A DNA stretch of 64,000 bases from Bradyrhizobium sp. CB1015 (GCF_025200925.1 NZ_CP104174.1:434001-498000), one strand, 5' to 3'; counted from the first letter of the stretch, positions 26,511-37,082 are shown. The notes: generated by a model not told the origin, from the letters alone. A program made the numbers and translations.

Positions 26511-27326
26511 TCAACCCGGCGACGGCGTGCCGTAATTGGTGAAATCGATCTTGAACATGTTGGGGTCGAGCTTCTTGCTCGAATCCAGATTGTACACCGC
26601 GACCGTCGTGTCATAGCCCTGCGGGTCGGTGACGGTCCACTGCTTGAGCTGGCCGTCCTTGGCGCCGAACATCAGCAGGAGGCGGCTGGTGCCGACCAGA
26701 GCCTGCTTCTCCTCGATGGTGACGCTGACATAGACGTCGTCGGCGGAAACGGCGACGACGTTGGTGTCCTTCATCAGGTCGATGCGGTCGGACAACAGAA
26801 AGCGCAGCGGCGTCTGCGACAGCGGATAGATGTCCTGGGTCGCAAGCTTGCGGTCGCGCACCACGAGCGAGGATCCGTCGGCGATGATGTCGATCGGGCT
26901 CGGGGCGTCGTATTCGAACCGCACCTTGCCGGGCTTCTGGATGTAGAAATCGCCCTGCGTCTTGCTACCGTCGGGGCCGACCTGGACGAAATTCCCGACC
27001 AATGTCTGCAGCGACGACAGATAGGCGCTGACCTTGGCCGCCTGCGCCTTCTGGTTGGCATCGAAGGTCTGAAAGATGCTGCTCGGAACGTTGCGCCGCG
27101 GATCCGGGATTACGGGGTTGGGCGGCGCCTGGGTTGCGCCGGTGACGGCCGGTCCGCCGGCGGACGCGCCGCCGTCACGCCCCTTCGGCGCAGGCTTCGG
27201 CACCGGAACGGTCTGCGCGAACGACGCAGCGGTCACCATCGCGGCGGTGACGAGAAGCACGCCGGCCATGCGCGCGCTTCGCGCAGCGATGGAGGCCGTG
27301 AATCGAATGTCCGGATGTCTGATCAA
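26511..27326 (-). CDS. lolA: Outer-membrane lipoprotein carrier protein LolA
   Basis: The mature part (FDANQKAQAAKVSAYLSSLQ, GDFYIQKPGKVRFEYDAPSP, IIADGSSLVVRDRKL, LRFLLSDRIDL) is LolA-like: an incomplete barrel that ferries lipoproteins across the periplasm. A signal-like segment (ARSARMAGVLLVTAAMVTAASFAQ) is followed by a Pro/Gly-rich linker longer than in E. coli. I chose TTG 27326, with AGGACG upstream, because it begins just before the signal region. ATG 27269 is possible but leaves fewer charged residues. The gene follows ftsK by about 95 bases on the same strand. Confidence 0.85.
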   Translation of the reverse strand: MIRHPDIRFTASIAARSARMAGVLLVTAAMVTAASFAQTVPVPKPAPKGRDGGASAGGPAVTGATQAPPNPVIPDPRRNVPSSIFQTFDANQKAQAAKVSAYLSSLQTLVGNFVQVGPDGSKTQGDFYIQKPGKVRFEYDAPSPIDIIADGSSLVVRDRKLATQDIYPLSQTPLRFLLSDRIDLMKDTNVVAVSADDVYVSVTIEEKQALVGTSRLLLMFGAKDGQLKQWTVTDPQGYDTTVAVYNLDSSKKLDPNMFKIDFTNYGTPSPG

Positions 27327-27421
27327 CGCGTCGTCCTGTATGGCTGGGCGCCCTTTTACCGTGATTTCGGGCAAAAGCAGATATCGAATTTGCGTGAAAT
27401 GATGTTCAGAGGCTCCTCGCC

Positions 27422-29902
27422 TCACATATGGCTGTCTTCTTCCTCGACCAGAATCTCGCGCTTGCCGGCATGGTTGGCGGGACCGACGATGCCCTCCAGT
27501 TCCATGCGCTCCATCAACGATGCAGCGCGGTTATAGCCGATCTGCAGACGGCGCTGGATGTAGCTGGTCGAGGCCTTGCGGTCGCGCTTGACGATCGCAA
27601 CCGCCTGCTGGAAGAGATCGCCGCCGCCATCCCCGCCCATGCCGGTTGCGTCGAACACGGCACCGTCCTCGTCCTCGGTCGGCTCTTCGGCGGTGACGGC
27701 TTCGAGATATTCCGGCTGTCCTTGCGTCTTGAGGTGACGCACCACCTTCTCGACTTCCTCGTCGGAGGCGAACGGTCCGTGCACGCGGCTGATACGGCCA
27801 CCGCCCGCCATGTAGAGCATGTCGCCCTGGCCGAGCAGCTGCTCGGCGCCCATCTCGCCCAGAATGGTGCGGCTGTCGATCTTGGACGTGACCTGGAAGG
27901 CGATGCGGGTCGGGAAGTTCGCCTTGATGGTGCCGGTGATGACGTCGACCGACGGACGCTGCGTCGCCAGGATCACATGCAGGCCTGCGGCGCGCGCCAT
28001 CTGCGCGAGGCGCTGCACCGCGCCTTCGATGTCCTTGCCGGCGACCATCATCAGGTCGGCCATTTCGTCGACGATGATGACGATGTAGGGCAGCGGGTCG
28101 AGCGAGAGCTTCTCTTCCTCGTAAATCGCCTTGCCGGTCTCCTTGTCGAAGCCGGTGTGCACCGTGCGCGTCGGCTCCTCGCCCTTGGCCTTCAATTCGA
28201 GCAGGCGCGTGTTGTAGCCGTCGATGTTGCGCACACCGAGCTTGGCCATGTTCTTGTAGCGCTCCTCCATCTCGCGCACGGCCCATTTCAGTGCGACCAC
28301 CGCCTTCTTCGGATCGGTCACGACAGGCGTGAGCAGATGGGGGATGCCGTCATAGACGGAGAGCTCGAGCATCTTCGGATCGACCATGATCAGGCGGCAC
28401 TGGTCCGGGCGCAGCCTGTAGACCAGGCTGAGGATCATGGTGTTGATCGCGACCGACTTGCCCGAGCCGGTGGTACCGGCGATCAGCATGTGCGGCGTGC
28501 GCGCGAGGTCGATGATGACGGGTTCGCCGCCAATGGTCTTGCCAAGGCAGAGCGGCAGCTTTGCAACCGTCTCGGTCGCCTCCTTCGCCACCAGCAATTC
28601 GCGCAAGTAGACCTTCTCGCGATGCGCGTTCGGCAGCTCGATGCCGATCGCGTTGCGCCCGGGCACGACGGCGACGCGCGCCGACAGCGCGCTCATCGAG
28701 CGGGCGATGTCGTCGGCAAGGCCGATCACGCGCGAGGACTTGATGCCCGGCGCCGGCTCCAGCTCGTACAGCGTAACGACGGGACCCGGATTGGCCTTCA
28801 CGATCTCGCCGCGCACGCCGAAATCCTGCAGCACGCCTTCGAGCGAACGGGAATTGTTCTCCAGCTCGGCCTTGCTGAGCGGCTGGCGATCGCCGGCCTT
28901 CGGTGCGGCCAGCATGGAGACGGAGGGAAGATCGAACTTGTCGGAGGATTTCTTGGAAGCGGCCTTCGGCGCAGCCTTCTTCTTCGGAGCACGCGCGGCG
29001 GGCTCCTCCTCTTCCTCCTCCTCGTCGTCCACGTCCTCTTCGTGCTCGTCCTCGTCGTCCTCGTCGTGAGACTGCGGCGAGATCGACGGCGCGGAGCGGC
29101 TGCCGCCGAGATTCGGCTCCTGGCGGCTGAAGGCGACCGCCTTGGTCTTCGGACCGCTCGAGACCAGCGAGCGGTAGGCAGCGCCAAGCAGCCAGATCAG
29201 CCGCGCCTTGGTGCTCATCAGCGCATGGAACAGCCAGCCCAGCGAGACCGAGCCGCGATCGCTCTCCTCGTCTTCGTCGAGCGGCTTGTCGTCGTCCTCG
29301 ATCTCCGCGAGCTCGTCGTCATGCTCGCGTGCGCCGAGGCCGCAGGCGATCAGGAAGGTCGCGGTCATCGCGGCGAACAGGATCGTGCCCAGCACGATGC
29401 GATAGATCATGCCGGCCGGTCCGAAGATCACCGCGGGCGCGCGCACCAGCGCATCGCCGACCACGCCGCCGAGGCCGGTCGGCAGCGGCCAGGCACCGCC
29501 ATGCTGAAAGCAACTGACGAAGCCTGCCGCGATCACCGTGCAGAGAATCCAGGAGCCGAGCCGCAGCGCCTCGCGATCGAACGGGCGATGCGTCATCATG
29601 CGCCAGCCCCAGACCGCAACGGTCAGGACCAGCATGATCGCGCCGAGCCCCAGGATCTGCATCGCGAGATCGGCGCCGATCGCGCCGGCATAGCCGAGGA
29701 TGTTGCGGATCGGCCGCGAGGTCGCGTGGCTGAGGCTGGGATCCTGCACCGACCACGTCATCAGCGCCGCCGCGGCGACGCCCGCCAGCGCGATCAGGCC
29801 GAGGCCGGTGAGCTCGCGCATGCGCCGCGCCAGCCCCTCGCGGATCGAGGGCGGCAGATGGCCGACCAGAGGAATGACGCGTTCGATTGCCGACATGCTC
29901 AC
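27422..29902 (-). CDS. ftsK: DNA translocase FtsK
   Basis: This 826-residue protein has four N-terminal membrane helices (about 30-190), an acidic/Ala-Lys linker with runs of Glu/Asp near residues 265-320, a RecA-like motor with Walker [10 protein letters not shown] at about 475, [20 protein letters not shown] and VDEMADLMM, and the C-terminal gamma winged helix ([20 protein letters not shown]). FtsK pumps DNA at the septum to help resolve chromosome dimers. GTG 29902 and ATG 29896 are both possible starts. The gene follows the aminotransferase by 9 bases and precedes lolA. Confidence 0.96.
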   Translation of the reverse strand: MSMSAIERVIPLVGHLPPSIREGLARRMRELTGLGLIALAGVAAAALMTWSVQDPSLSHATSRPIRNILGYAGAIGADLAMQILGLGAIMLVLTVAVWGWRMMTHRPFDREALRLGSWILCTVIAAGFVSCFQHGGAWPLPTGLGGVVGDALVRAPAVIFGPAGMIYRIVLGTILFAAMTATFLIACGLGAREHDDELAEIEDDDKPLDEDEESDRGSVSLGWLFHALMSTKARLIWLLGAAYRSLVSSGPKTKAVAFSRQEPNLGGSRSAPSISPQSHDEDDEDEHEEDVDDEEEEEEEPAARAPKKKAAPKAASKKSSDKFDLPSVSMLAAPKAGDRQPLSKAELENNSRSLEGVLQDFGVRGEIVKANPGPVVTLYELEPAPGIKSSRVIGLADDIARSMSALSARVAVVPGRNAIGIELPNAHREKVYLRELLVAKEATETVAKLPLCLGKTIGGEPVIIDLARTPHMLIAGTTGSGKSVAINTMILSLVYRLRPDQCRLIMVDPKMLELSVYDGIPHLLTPVVTDPKKAVVALKWAVREMEERYKNMAKLGVRNIDGYNTRLLELKAKGEEPTRTVHTGFDKETGKAIYEEEKLSLDPLPYIVIIVDEMADLMMVAGKDIEGAVQRLAQMARAAGLHVILATQRPSVDVITGTIKANFPTRIAFQVTSKIDSRTILGEMGAEQLLGQGDMLYMAGGGRISRVHGPFASDEEVEKVVRHLKTQGQPEYLEAVTAEEPTEDEDGAVFDATGMGGDGGGDLFQQAVAIVKRDRKASTSYIQRRLQIGYNRAASLMERMELEGIVGPANHAGKREILVEEEDSHM

Positions 29903-29911
29903 GGGCCCCGC

Positions 29912-31126
29912 CTAACCCAGAGTCTCGACCAGCCGGTGCAGCGCCTGCGCCGTGGTCTCGCCGTCCTGCACCAGCGCGAGGCGGATATAGCCTGCGCCGG
30001 GATTGAATCCGTCAGGCTGCCGTCGCGCCAGGAAGCTGCCGGGCACCACGCGCACGCCAGCTTCCCTGAACAGCTTGAGCGTCACCGACACGTCGTCGCC
30101 GATCTCGGAGGTGTTGAGCCAGACGCAGAAGCCGGCATCGGGCCGGCGATAGCCGTAACGATTGCCGATGATCTGGTCGGCGAGATCGAACTTGATGCGG
30201 TACAGCCGCCGATTCTCCTCGACATGCGCCTCGTCGCCGTAGGCGACCGTCGCGACATGCTGCAGCGGCACCGGCACCTGGGGCGCTGCGATGTTGCGCA
30301 GCTCGAGGAACATGCCGATGAATTTCCTGTCGCCGGCGGCGAAGCCGACGCGCAGGCCCGGCAGGTTGGAGCGCTTGGACAGCGACTGGAACGCGATCAC
30401 GCGCGTGAAGTCGGGGCCGGCGCATTCCAGTGCGCTGCCGGGAGCCTCGCGGGTGTAGATCTCGGAATAACATTCGTCGCTGAGGATCACGAAGCCATAG
30501 CGGTCGGCGAGCTGCTTCAAGCGCTTGAAATAATCGGGGCTCGCGACCGAGCCCTGCGGATTGGCGGGCGAAGCCAGATAGAACGCCACCGTGCGCGCCA
30601 GCGTCGCTTCGTCGATGGCGTCGAGATCGGGCAGGAAGCCGTTCTCGACTGTCGTCGGCAGATGGACCGGCTCGCAAGCGGCCGCAAGAGCACCCGCACC
30701 GTAGACCGGATAGAACGGGTTCGGCATCAGGATCGCGGGCTTGCCTGGACGCGGGCCGACATAGCGGGCGGCGGCGATCGCGGCGAGGAACAGCCCCTCG
30801 CGGCTGCCATTGAGGACGAGAATCTCGCTTCGGGGGTCGAGCGACCGCGGCAGCTTGAAACGCGATGACAGCCATGCGCCGGCGGCGTTGCGGAACGGCT
30901 CGGTGCCCTGGTTCATCGGGTAGCGGCCGAAATCCGCGATGTGCTTGGCCAGCACCGGGCCGACGAAGTCGGGTACGGGATGCTGGGGCTCGCCGACCGC
31001 AAGCGAAATCAAAGGCTTGCCCGGCTGATGCGGGGCCAGCAGCTCGTTCAGCCGGACGAAGGGCGAGCGTTCGGAATCGGAGCCATTACCGCCCTGCGGC
31101 GCACGGGATGAAGCGGTCAGAGCCAT
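29912..31126 (-). CDS. Class I/II aminotransferase (possibly succinyldiaminopimelate type)
   Basis: This 404-residue fold-type I PLP enzyme has LISLAVGEPQHPVPDFV, GRYPMNQGTEPFRNAAGAW, VLNGSREGLFLA, LASPANPQGSVAS, ILSDECYSEIY and the PLP lysine K251 in SLSKRSNLPGLRVGF. The GEPQHP and SREGLF features recall DapC-type N-succinyl-diaminopimelate aminotransferases of lysine and peptidoglycan synthesis. Substrate cannot be proven by eye. It lies directly upstream of ftsK in one direction. Confidence 0.8.
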   Translation of the reverse strand: MALTASSRAPQGGNGSDSERSPFVRLNELLAPHQPGKPLISLAVGEPQHPVPDFVGPVLAKHIADFGRYPMNQGTEPFRNAAGAWLSSRFKLPRSLDPRSEILVLNGSREGLFLAAIAAARYVGPRPGKPAILMPNPFYPVYGAGALAAACEPVHLPTTVENGFLPDLDAIDEATLARTVAFYLASPANPQGSVASPDYFKRLKQLADRYGFVILSDECYSEIYTREAPGSALECAGPDFTRVIAFQSLSKRSNLPGLRVGFAAGDRKFIGMFLELRNIAAPQVPVPLQHVATVAYGDEAHVEENRRLYRIKFDLADQIIGNRYGYRRPDAGFCVWLNTSEIGDDVSVTLKLFREAGVRVVPGSFLARRQPDGFNPGAGYIRLALVQDGETTAQALHRLVETLG

Positions 31127-31282
31127 TCGTTGGGCGCCAGTACTCTTGGAACGGCCGGTCGCACCAAGGCGCCGGCGGGAAGCGGTTCAGTTCACCATAG
31201 ATAGGGCGAGGTTAAGACGCGATTAACCATCGGCCGCCGACCCCGTCCAGAGCGGGAATAATGGGGCCGGATGTTTCGGCGA

Positions 31283-31371
31283 CGTCATGGCCGGGCCTGT
31301 CCCGGCCACCCACGGCCTTTCCGGCGCGACATCCAAGAACGTGGATGCCCGGGACAAGCCCGGGCATGACG
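31283..31371. repeat. Palindromic repeat, CGTCATGGCCGGGC family
   Basis: CGTCATGGCCGGGCCTGTCC ... GACAAGCCCGGGCATGACG, same family as 26403-26486, in the gap between the GFA gene and the aminotransferase gene. Confidence 0.82.
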
Positions 31372-31392
31372 AGTTTGGCGGCATAAGCGCGC

Positions 31393-31797
31393 TCAGCGCC
31401 CCGGCAGCTTCTCGAACGTCTTCATTCCTGCGGGGATGGTGTGGAATTCCTGCATGTCGCAGGTGTAGATCGCCATCTGCGGCTGGAACTGCGCCGGTTC
31501 GTCGAGCGTGCCGACCTTCAGGATCGCGGCGGGCAGGCCCGGAACCTTGGTCACGAGATGCGTGCCGCATTCGGCGCAGAATTCGCGCGTGACGGCGCGC
31601 TCGAGGTCCTTGCGCGTGAACTGCTTGGGTTGACCGGTGATGTAGGTGAAGCCGGCCGCCGGCATCGCGATGAAGGTGTTGGGCGCGCCGCCCGAGATGT
31701 ACTGGCACTCGCGGCAATGACACTGCGCCTGCATCATCGCGTCGCCCTCGGCCACGTAGCGCACCTCGCCGCAATAGCATCCACCTTCCAAGCGCAT
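31393..31797 (-). CDS. GFA family zinc-binding protein
   Basis: This 134-residue protein has the paired cysteine motifs of the GFA (glutathione-dependent formaldehyde-activating enzyme-like) fold: GGCYCGEVRY, CHCRECQ and FCAECGTH. These bind two zinc ions. Most members are of unknown substrate, so a formaldehyde role should not be assumed. ATG 31797 has GGGAGG about 6 bases upstream and is preferred to the longer frame from 31872. Confidence 0.85.
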   Translation of the reverse strand: MRLEGGCYCGEVRYVAEGDAMMQAQCHCRECQYISGGAPNTFIAMPAAGFTYITGQPKQFTRKDLERAVTREFCAECGTHLVTKVPGLPAAILKVGTLDEPAQFQPQMAIYTCDMQEFHTIPAGMKTFEKLPGR

Positions 31798-31880
31798 GAC
31801 GACCTCCCGATTGTTATCTTTGTGGTCGATATTTCTGCGCCGGCCGCGCGGAATGGCAATGCTATTCTTCAACGCCCCGC

Positions 31881-31918
31881 GTCAAAAGAAAGGGGCTCCA
31901 GCTTGCGCTGGAGCCCCT
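31881..31918 (-). terminator. Intrinsic terminator of the glnK-amtB operon
   Basis: Read on the minus strand, AGGGGCTCCAGC-GCAA-GCTGGAGCCCCT forms a perfect 12-bp stem followed by TTCTTTTG. It lies about 85 bases after the amtB stop and before the GFA gene's ATG at 31797, so it insulates the latter. Confidence 0.88.
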
Positions 31919-32002
31919 CAACGGCCAGGGCATTGCCGGGTATGTGCCCGAACCGTAGTTGTGGACGCGGTCTCAGAAGAGACCGCGCCCGGGAGGAGAG
32001 GG

Positions 32003-33451
32003 TTACATGTTGTAGGCGCGCTCGGTGTGCTCGGTGATGTCGAGGCCTTCACGCTCGCTCTCGACATTGGCGCGGAGGCCAACGATCACATCGACGACCT
32101 TGTAGAGGATCGCCGAACCGACGCCCGACCACACCAGCGTGGTGGCGACAGCCTTGAGCTGAGCAAGCACCTGGACCGTGAAGTCGTAGTCGGCGACCTT
32201 CGGCGGGATCGCGGTGTAGTCGATGATGCCGGCGCCGCCGAGGGCGGGGTTGACGAGAATGCCGGTGCCGATGGCGCCGACGATGCCGCCGATGCAGTGC
32301 ACGCCGAACACGTCGAGCGAGTCATCGTAGCCGAGTGCGTTCTTCACGACGGTGCAGAAGAACAGGCAGACCACGCCGACCACAAGGCCGAGGACGATCG
32401 CGCCCATGACGCCGGCGAAGCCGGCCGCAGGCGTGACGGCCACGAGGCCCGCGACAGCGCCGGAGATGACGCCCAGCACGGAGGGATGGCCCTTGATGAT
32501 CCACTCCGCGAACATCCACGACAGCGCAGCGGCCGCGGTGGCGACGAAGGAGTTGGTCATGGCGAGCGCAGCGCCGCCGCTGGCTTCGAGGTTGGAGCCG
32601 GCGTTGAAGCCGAACCAGCCGACCCAGAGCAGCGAGGCGCCGATCATCGACATGGTCAGCGAGTGCGGAGCCATCAGCTCCTTGCCGTAGCCGACGCGCT
32701 TGCCGATCAGGAGAGCGCCGACGAGGCCTGCGATGCCGGCGTTGATGTGCACCACGGTGCCGCCCGCGAAGTCGATGGCGCCCATCTTGAAGATCCAGCC
32801 GGCGTCGGCGTTGATCTCGTCGAGCTTGGCCTGCGCCGCAGTCTTCGCCGCCGCATCACCCGCCGCAGCGAGCGCCTTGGCAGCGTCCTGGATCATGTCC
32901 GGGCCGGGCCAGTACCAGACCATGTGCGCGATCGGGAAGTAGATCAGCGTGACCCAGAGCGGGATGAACAGAGCGATCGCCGAGAACTTCATACGCTCGG
33001 CGAAGGCGCCGACGATGAGGGCGGGCGTGATCGCGGCGAAGGTCATCTGGAAGCACACATAGATGAGCTCCGAGATGTTGGCGTCGACCGAGAAGGTCGC
33101 GGCCTTCGAATCGGTGGTGACGCCCATCATGAAGGCCTTGGAGAAGCCGCCGATGAAGTCGGAGCCGCCGGTGAAGGCGAGGCTGTAGCCGTACACGGCC
33201 CAGATCACGGTGACGACGCAGACGGTATAGAACACCTGCATCAGGACCGAGAGCATGTTCTTGGAACGGACGAGACCGCCGTAGAACAGTGCGAGGCCGG
33301 GGATCGTCATCAACAGCACCAGCACTGTCGATGTCAGCATCCAGGCGTTGTCTCCCTTGTTGACCGTTGGCTCGGCGTAGGCTGCGGTCGCAGCGAACAG
33401 GCCGACTGCGAGAGCCGCCAATCCCGCGCCATAGGGACGCTTGAACGTCAT
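32003..33451 (-). CDS. amtB: Ammonium transporter AmtB (copy 1)
   Basis: This 482-residue protein has a signal-like N-terminus (MTFKRPYGAGLAALAVGLFAA), DNAWMLTSTVLVLLMTIPGLALFYGG, the pore His in PIAHMVWYW and the second pore His in DVFGVHCIGGIVGAIGTG. About 36 extra Ala/Lys-rich residues sit between PIAHMVW and MGAIDFAGG compared with the second copy. AmtB conducts ammonium and is blocked by uridylylation-controlled PII. ATG 33451 has AGGAGT upstream. It follows glnK by 37 bases. Confidence 0.97.
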   Translation of the reverse strand: MTFKRPYGAGLAALAVGLFAATAAYAEPTVNKGDNAWMLTSTVLVLLMTIPGLALFYGGLVRSKNMLSVLMQVFYTVCVVTVIWAVYGYSLAFTGGSDFIGGFSKAFMMGVTTDSKAATFSVDANISELIYVCFQMTFAAITPALIVGAFAERMKFSAIALFIPLWVTLIYFPIAHMVWYWPGPDMIQDAAKALAAAGDAAAKTAAQAKLDEINADAGWIFKMGAIDFAGGTVVHINAGIAGLVGALLIGKRVGYGKELMAPHSLTMSMIGASLLWVGWFGFNAGSNLEASGGAALAMTNSFVATAAAALSWMFAEWIIKGHPSVLGVISGAVAGLVAVTPAAGFAGVMGAIVLGLVVGVVCLFFCTVVKNALGYDDSLDVFGVHCIGGIVGAIGTGILVNPALGGAGIIDYTAIPPKVADYDFTVQVLAQLKAVATTLVWSGVGSAILYKVVDVIVGLRANVESEREGLDITEHTERAYNM

Positions 33452-33488
33452 ATTGTTTACTCCTGCTTGGATAAGGTTGAGCGCGAAA

Positions 33489-33827
33489 TCAGAGGGCCGC
33501 GGCATCGGCCTCGCCGGTGCGGATGCGCACCGCGTGGTCGAGGTTGATGACGAAGATCTTGCCGTCGCCGATCTGTCCGGTTTTCGCCGCGGACGTGATG
33601 GCGTCGATGGTCTTGTCGACCTGGTCGGAGGCGACAGCGACCTCGATCTTGATCTTGGGCAGGAAGCTCACGGCATATTCGGCACCGCGATAGATTTCCG
33701 TATGGCCCTTCTGGCGGCCATACCCCTTGACTTCCGTCACCGTGAGACCGTGAACGCCGATGGCGGTCAGGGCGTCACGGACTTCTTCAAGCTTGAATGG
33801 CTTGATGATCGCCATAACAATTTTCAT
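33489..33827 (-). CDS. glnK: PII nitrogen regulatory protein GlnK (copy 1)
   Basis: This 112-residue PII protein has [17 protein letters not shown]-loop [15 protein letters not shown] with the uridylylation site Y51, the B-loop [10 protein letters not shown], and the C-terminal RIRTGE. It senses 2-oxoglutarate and ATP/ADP and gates AmtB. ATG 33827 starts the canonical sequence; AGGA lies upstream. It is the first gene of a glnK-amtB operon with a candidate sigma-54 promoter about 105 bp upstream. Confidence 0.97.
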   Translation of the reverse strand: MKIVMAIIKPFKLEEVRDALTAIGVHGLTVTEVKGYGRQKGHTEIYRGAEYAVSFLPKIKIEVAVASDQVDKTIDAITSAAKTGQIGDGKIFVINLDHAVRIRTGEADAAAL

Positions 33828-34137
33828 GGGTCCTATCCCCGCTTGGGCCCGGTCCGGACGTGGCCGGGCGTTCTCGACTGGTTCGCCACGAGGGAGAAGT
33901 TTCACTACGCGGGCACAGCCGGGACCCCTAGAATCAAATGCCGTGCCAGATCAGGCGTGTTGCCTAACGGATTATGAAGACGGGCGTTTTCGCGTTTGAC
34001 GGGTATGGCAACGCAGTGCGGTATTACGTCGCGCTCAAAACGTGGTCACGCCTGCTCAAAATGCGGGCAAGACAGCCTCCCGACACAATGTTGCTCACGT
34101 GTCGGGCAGCAGGAAGGTAATTACGTAGCATCGGCGC
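33828..34137. other. Gap between the two glnK-amtB cassettes
   Basis: This 310-bp gap holds a candidate sigma-54 promoter for the first cassette (33933-33948) and an inverted repeat CCCGACAC-N12-GTGTCGGG (34079-34106) about 30-60 bases after the second amtB, a possible terminator without a U tract. No gene is seen. Confidence 0.5.
33933..33948 (-). promoter_or_regulatory. Candidate sigma-54 promoter of glnK-amtB
   Basis: On the minus strand TGGCAC-N5-TTGAT matches the sigma-54 consensus TGGCAC-N5-TTGCA at the -24 element and in spacing, with the key GC at -12 changed to GA. NtrC-activated sigma-54 transcription of glnK-amtB is well established in proteobacteria. This site is an inference; the -12 mismatch lowers it. 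Confidence 0.45.
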
Positions 34138-35439
34138 CTATTGCAGGGCTTCACCGTGCTGCGAAATATCCAGCCCCTCAAGCTCGTGCTCACGGGATAC
34201 GCGCAAGGGCACGAACAGGCCGACCAGCTTGAGCAGGATGAAACTGACGCCCGCCGACCAGACAAAGGTCACGGCGACCCCATAAAACTGGATCAGGAGC
34301 TGCTGCGGATGGCCCTCCAGCAGGCCGGCGGTGCCGCCGATGGCGCTGGTGGCGAACACGCCGCCGAGCAGGGTCCCGGTCAGGCCGCCGATGCCGTGGA
34401 CGCCGAAGACGTCGAGCGAATCGTCGTAGTCGAAGCGGTGCTTCAGCCAGGTACAGGCCCAGTAGCAGACCGCACCGGCAATGATGCCGATGACGATGCC
34501 GTGCCATGGCGCGACGAAGCCCGAGGCCGGCGTGATGGTGCCGAGACCTGCGACCGCGCCGGAGATCATGCCGAGCACCGAGGGCTTGCGCCGCGTCGAC
34601 CATTCGATCGCGCCCCAGGTCAGCGCGCCCGCGCAGGCGGCAAGATGGGTCGCGATGATCGCCATCACCGCGCGTGAGTTCGCCCCGAGCGCCGAGCCGC
34701 CGTTGAAGCCGAACCAGCCGACCCACAACAGGCCGGTGCCCATCACCGCGAGCGACAGATCGAACGGCGAGAGATTCTCGGTGCCGTAGCCTTGACGGCG
34801 TCCCATCACCTTGGCCGCAACGAGGCCGCCGGTGCCGGCGGACAGATGCACGACGAGACCGCCGGCGAAATCGAGGACGCCCATGCTGGCGAGGAAACCG
34901 CCGCCCCACACCCAATGCGCCAGCGGAATGTAGACGAAGATGAACCAGGCGACCGAGAACAGCAGATAGGCGGAGAACCGCATCCGGTCGGCGACCGAGC
35001 CCGCGACCAGCGCCACCGTGATGATGGCAAACGTCATCTGGTACAGCATGAACAACGCTTCCGGGATGGTCTTCGCCGCCGGATTGACGCTGTCCATGGT
35101 CATGCCGGCGAGAAACCAGCGATCGAGCGTGCCGATCCAGGGGCCGTCGCCGACGAAGCACAGCGAATAGCCGAACGCCACCCAGAGAATGGAGATCAGC
35201 GTCACCGCGGCGAGGCTCTGCGCCATGGTGGCGAGCACGTTCTTCTTGCGCACCATGCCGGAATAGAACAGCGCAAGTCCCGGGATCGTCATCATCAGCA
35301 CCAGCGCTGTCGCGACGATCATCCAGGCCGTGTCGGCGGTGTTGATCTCGTTGGCCTGCGCGTGCGCCGGCGCGGCCATCACCAACGCAACTCCCATCGG
35401 CGCAGCCATAGCAGCTGCGCGGCGCAACAATCCCGCCAT
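34138..35439 (-). CDS. amtB: Ammonium transporter AmtB (copy 2)
   Basis: This 433-residue protein has signal peptide MAGLLRRAAAMAAPMGVALVMAAPAHAQ, DTAWMIVATALVLMMTIPGLALFYSG, pore His residues in PLAHWVWGGGF and DVFGVHGIGGLTGTLLGG, and SALGANSRAVMA. It is a second, shorter AmtB, nearer to the E. coli layout than copy 1. ATG 35439 has GGGGGGA upstream. It follows the second PII gene by 128 bases. Confidence 0.96.
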   Translation of the reverse strand: MAGLLRRAAAMAAPMGVALVMAAPAHAQANEINTADTAWMIVATALVLMMTIPGLALFYSGMVRKKNVLATMAQSLAAVTLISILWVAFGYSLCFVGDGPWIGTLDRWFLAGMTMDSVNPAAKTIPEALFMLYQMTFAIITVALVAGSVADRMRFSAYLLFSVAWFIFVYIPLAHWVWGGGFLASMGVLDFAGGLVVHLSAGTGGLVAAKVMGRRQGYGTENLSPFDLSLAVMGTGLLWVGWFGFNGGSALGANSRAVMAIIATHLAACAGALTWGAIEWSTRRKPSVLGMISGAVAGLGTITPASGFVAPWHGIVIGIIAGAVCYWACTWLKHRFDYDDSLDVFGVHGIGGLTGTLLGGVFATSAIGGTAGLLEGHPQQLLIQFYGVAVTFVWSAGVSFILLKLVGLFVPLRVSREHELEGLDISQHGEALQ

Positions 35440-35567
35440 GTCATTCCCCCCGGCATCAATTGGCGTCGCACGCTGTGGCGTCGTTGCCCGGTGCGATCGA
35501 AGAAGATCAAGGCGTTTTCGAGCGAAGCGGATACCGGCTCGCGCAGGAAAAACGCGTCAAACAGAAT

Positions 35568-35957
<390 letters not shown>

Positions 35958-36154
35958 TCAATCTGGCATCTTTCCGGGCAAATGGCACAAAAAAGTTGCA
36001 GATTGAAGCGGAAAAACGTTTGGCCAAGGGCGGTCATGTGAACGGCCGCCTCTGTACAGGGCAGCTGTTCATCCTCCACAATGCATTTTTGGCATGGATG
36101 CGGTGAACCCAGGCGTCCCGGCCGGTACATACGTAAGTTCGAGGGGGACGTTCC

Positions 36155-37042
36155 ATGGCGAGTTGGTTCTACGCATCCGAGGGCAAGCAGCAGGGGCCCT
36201 TTCCGGAAGGGCAATTCCGCGATCTCGTCGCCCAGGGCGTCGTGCGTCCGGACACGCTGGTGTGGACCGAGGGCATGGCCGGCTGGCAGAAGGCCGCCGA
36301 AATTCCCGGCCTGATTGGCGGCGGTGCGCCGCCGATGGTCCCAGGCGGCGGGCCCCCGATGATGAATGCCGGTGGTTACGGCGGCGCAGCGCGCGGCGGA
36401 TCACTCGCCGTCGATTTTGGCATCTGGGACTTCACCTGGCGCACGCTCGTGCTCGCGATCGGCTCGTGCTTCATCATCCCAGTGCCATGGCTGTTCGTCT
36501 GGTACACGAAATGGATCGTGCCCTGCATCAAGGTCCCCGGGCGCCCCAATCTCAGCTTCACCGGCAGCGCGATGACGCTGGTGCCCTGGTTTTTCGGCTT
36601 CATCGTTCTGGCGATCGCGCTCGGCTTCGTCGGCAGCCAGTTGCTCAGCAATCTGCTGTTTATCGTCCAGATCGTGCTCTACTGGCTGCTGATCAAATGG
36701 ATGATCGCGAACCTCGCCTCCAACGAGCAGCCGCTGGGCTTGAGCTTCACCGGCTCGGTCTGGGCCTATATCGGCTGGAATCTGCTGTTCGCGATTTCCA
36801 TTATCACCATCATCGGCTGGGCCTGGGTGGCTGCGGCCCAGATGCGCTGGTTCTGCCGCAGCATCGAAGGCACGCGGCGCGAGATCATATTCAAGGGCTC
36901 GGGTCTCGACATTCTCTGGCGCGGCATCGTGGCTGCGATCCTGTGCAGCCTCATCATCCCGATCCCGTGGGTGTATCGCTGGATCATGAACTGGTTCGCC
37001 TCGCAGACCGAGCTCGCGCCGCGCGGCGCGCTGGGGGCATGA
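36155..37042 (+). CDS. DUF4339 (GYF_2) membrane protein
   Basis: The first 50 residues are a GYF_2/DUF4339 domain (WFYASEGKQQGPFPEGQFRDL, DTLVWTEGMAGWQKAAEIP), then a Gly/Pro/Met linker to about residue 80. A C-terminal membrane region of about six helices follows (TLVLAIGSCFIIPVPWLFVWY, IVQIVLYWLLIKW, GWNLLFAISIITIIGW). The membrane half resembles DUF898/YjgN-like proteins in its repeated NLSFTGS / GLSFTGS motif. GYF_2 domains are proposed to bind peptides. Function unknown. ATG 36155 is preceded by GAGGGGG. Confidence 0.8.
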   Translation: MASWFYASEGKQQGPFPEGQFRDLVAQGVVRPDTLVWTEGMAGWQKAAEIPGLIGGGAPPMVPGGGPPMMNAGGYGGAARGGSLAVDFGIWDFTWRTLVLAIGSCFIIPVPWLFVWYTKWIVPCIKVPGRPNLSFTGSAMTLVPWFFGFIVLAIALGFVGSQLLSNLLFIVQIVLYWLLIKWMIANLASNEQPLGLSFTGSVWAYIGWNLLFAISIITIIGWAWVAAAQMRWFCRSIEGTRREIIFKGSGLDILWRGIVAAILCSLIIPIPWVYRWIMNWFASQTELAPRGALGA

Positions 37043-37082
37043 TCTGAGAGGCTTCAAGCGCTACTCGTCGCGCTTGAAGCGA

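Noticed and set aside
27428..30868. 1146-codon open frame on the plus strand
   Set aside because: It lies antisense to ftsK and the aminotransferase gene, both with clear motifs. Its composition (His, Asp, Arg, Ala rich, no domain) is typical of a shadow frame in high-GC DNA.
31796..33547. 583-codon open frame on the plus strand
   Set aside because: Antisense to amtB copy 1; a codon-bias shadow.
35983..36000. TGGCAC...TTGCA resembling a sigma-54 promoter
   Set aside because: The spacer between the two elements is 7 instead of 5 bases, and it points to the DUF4339 gene instead of the PII gene.
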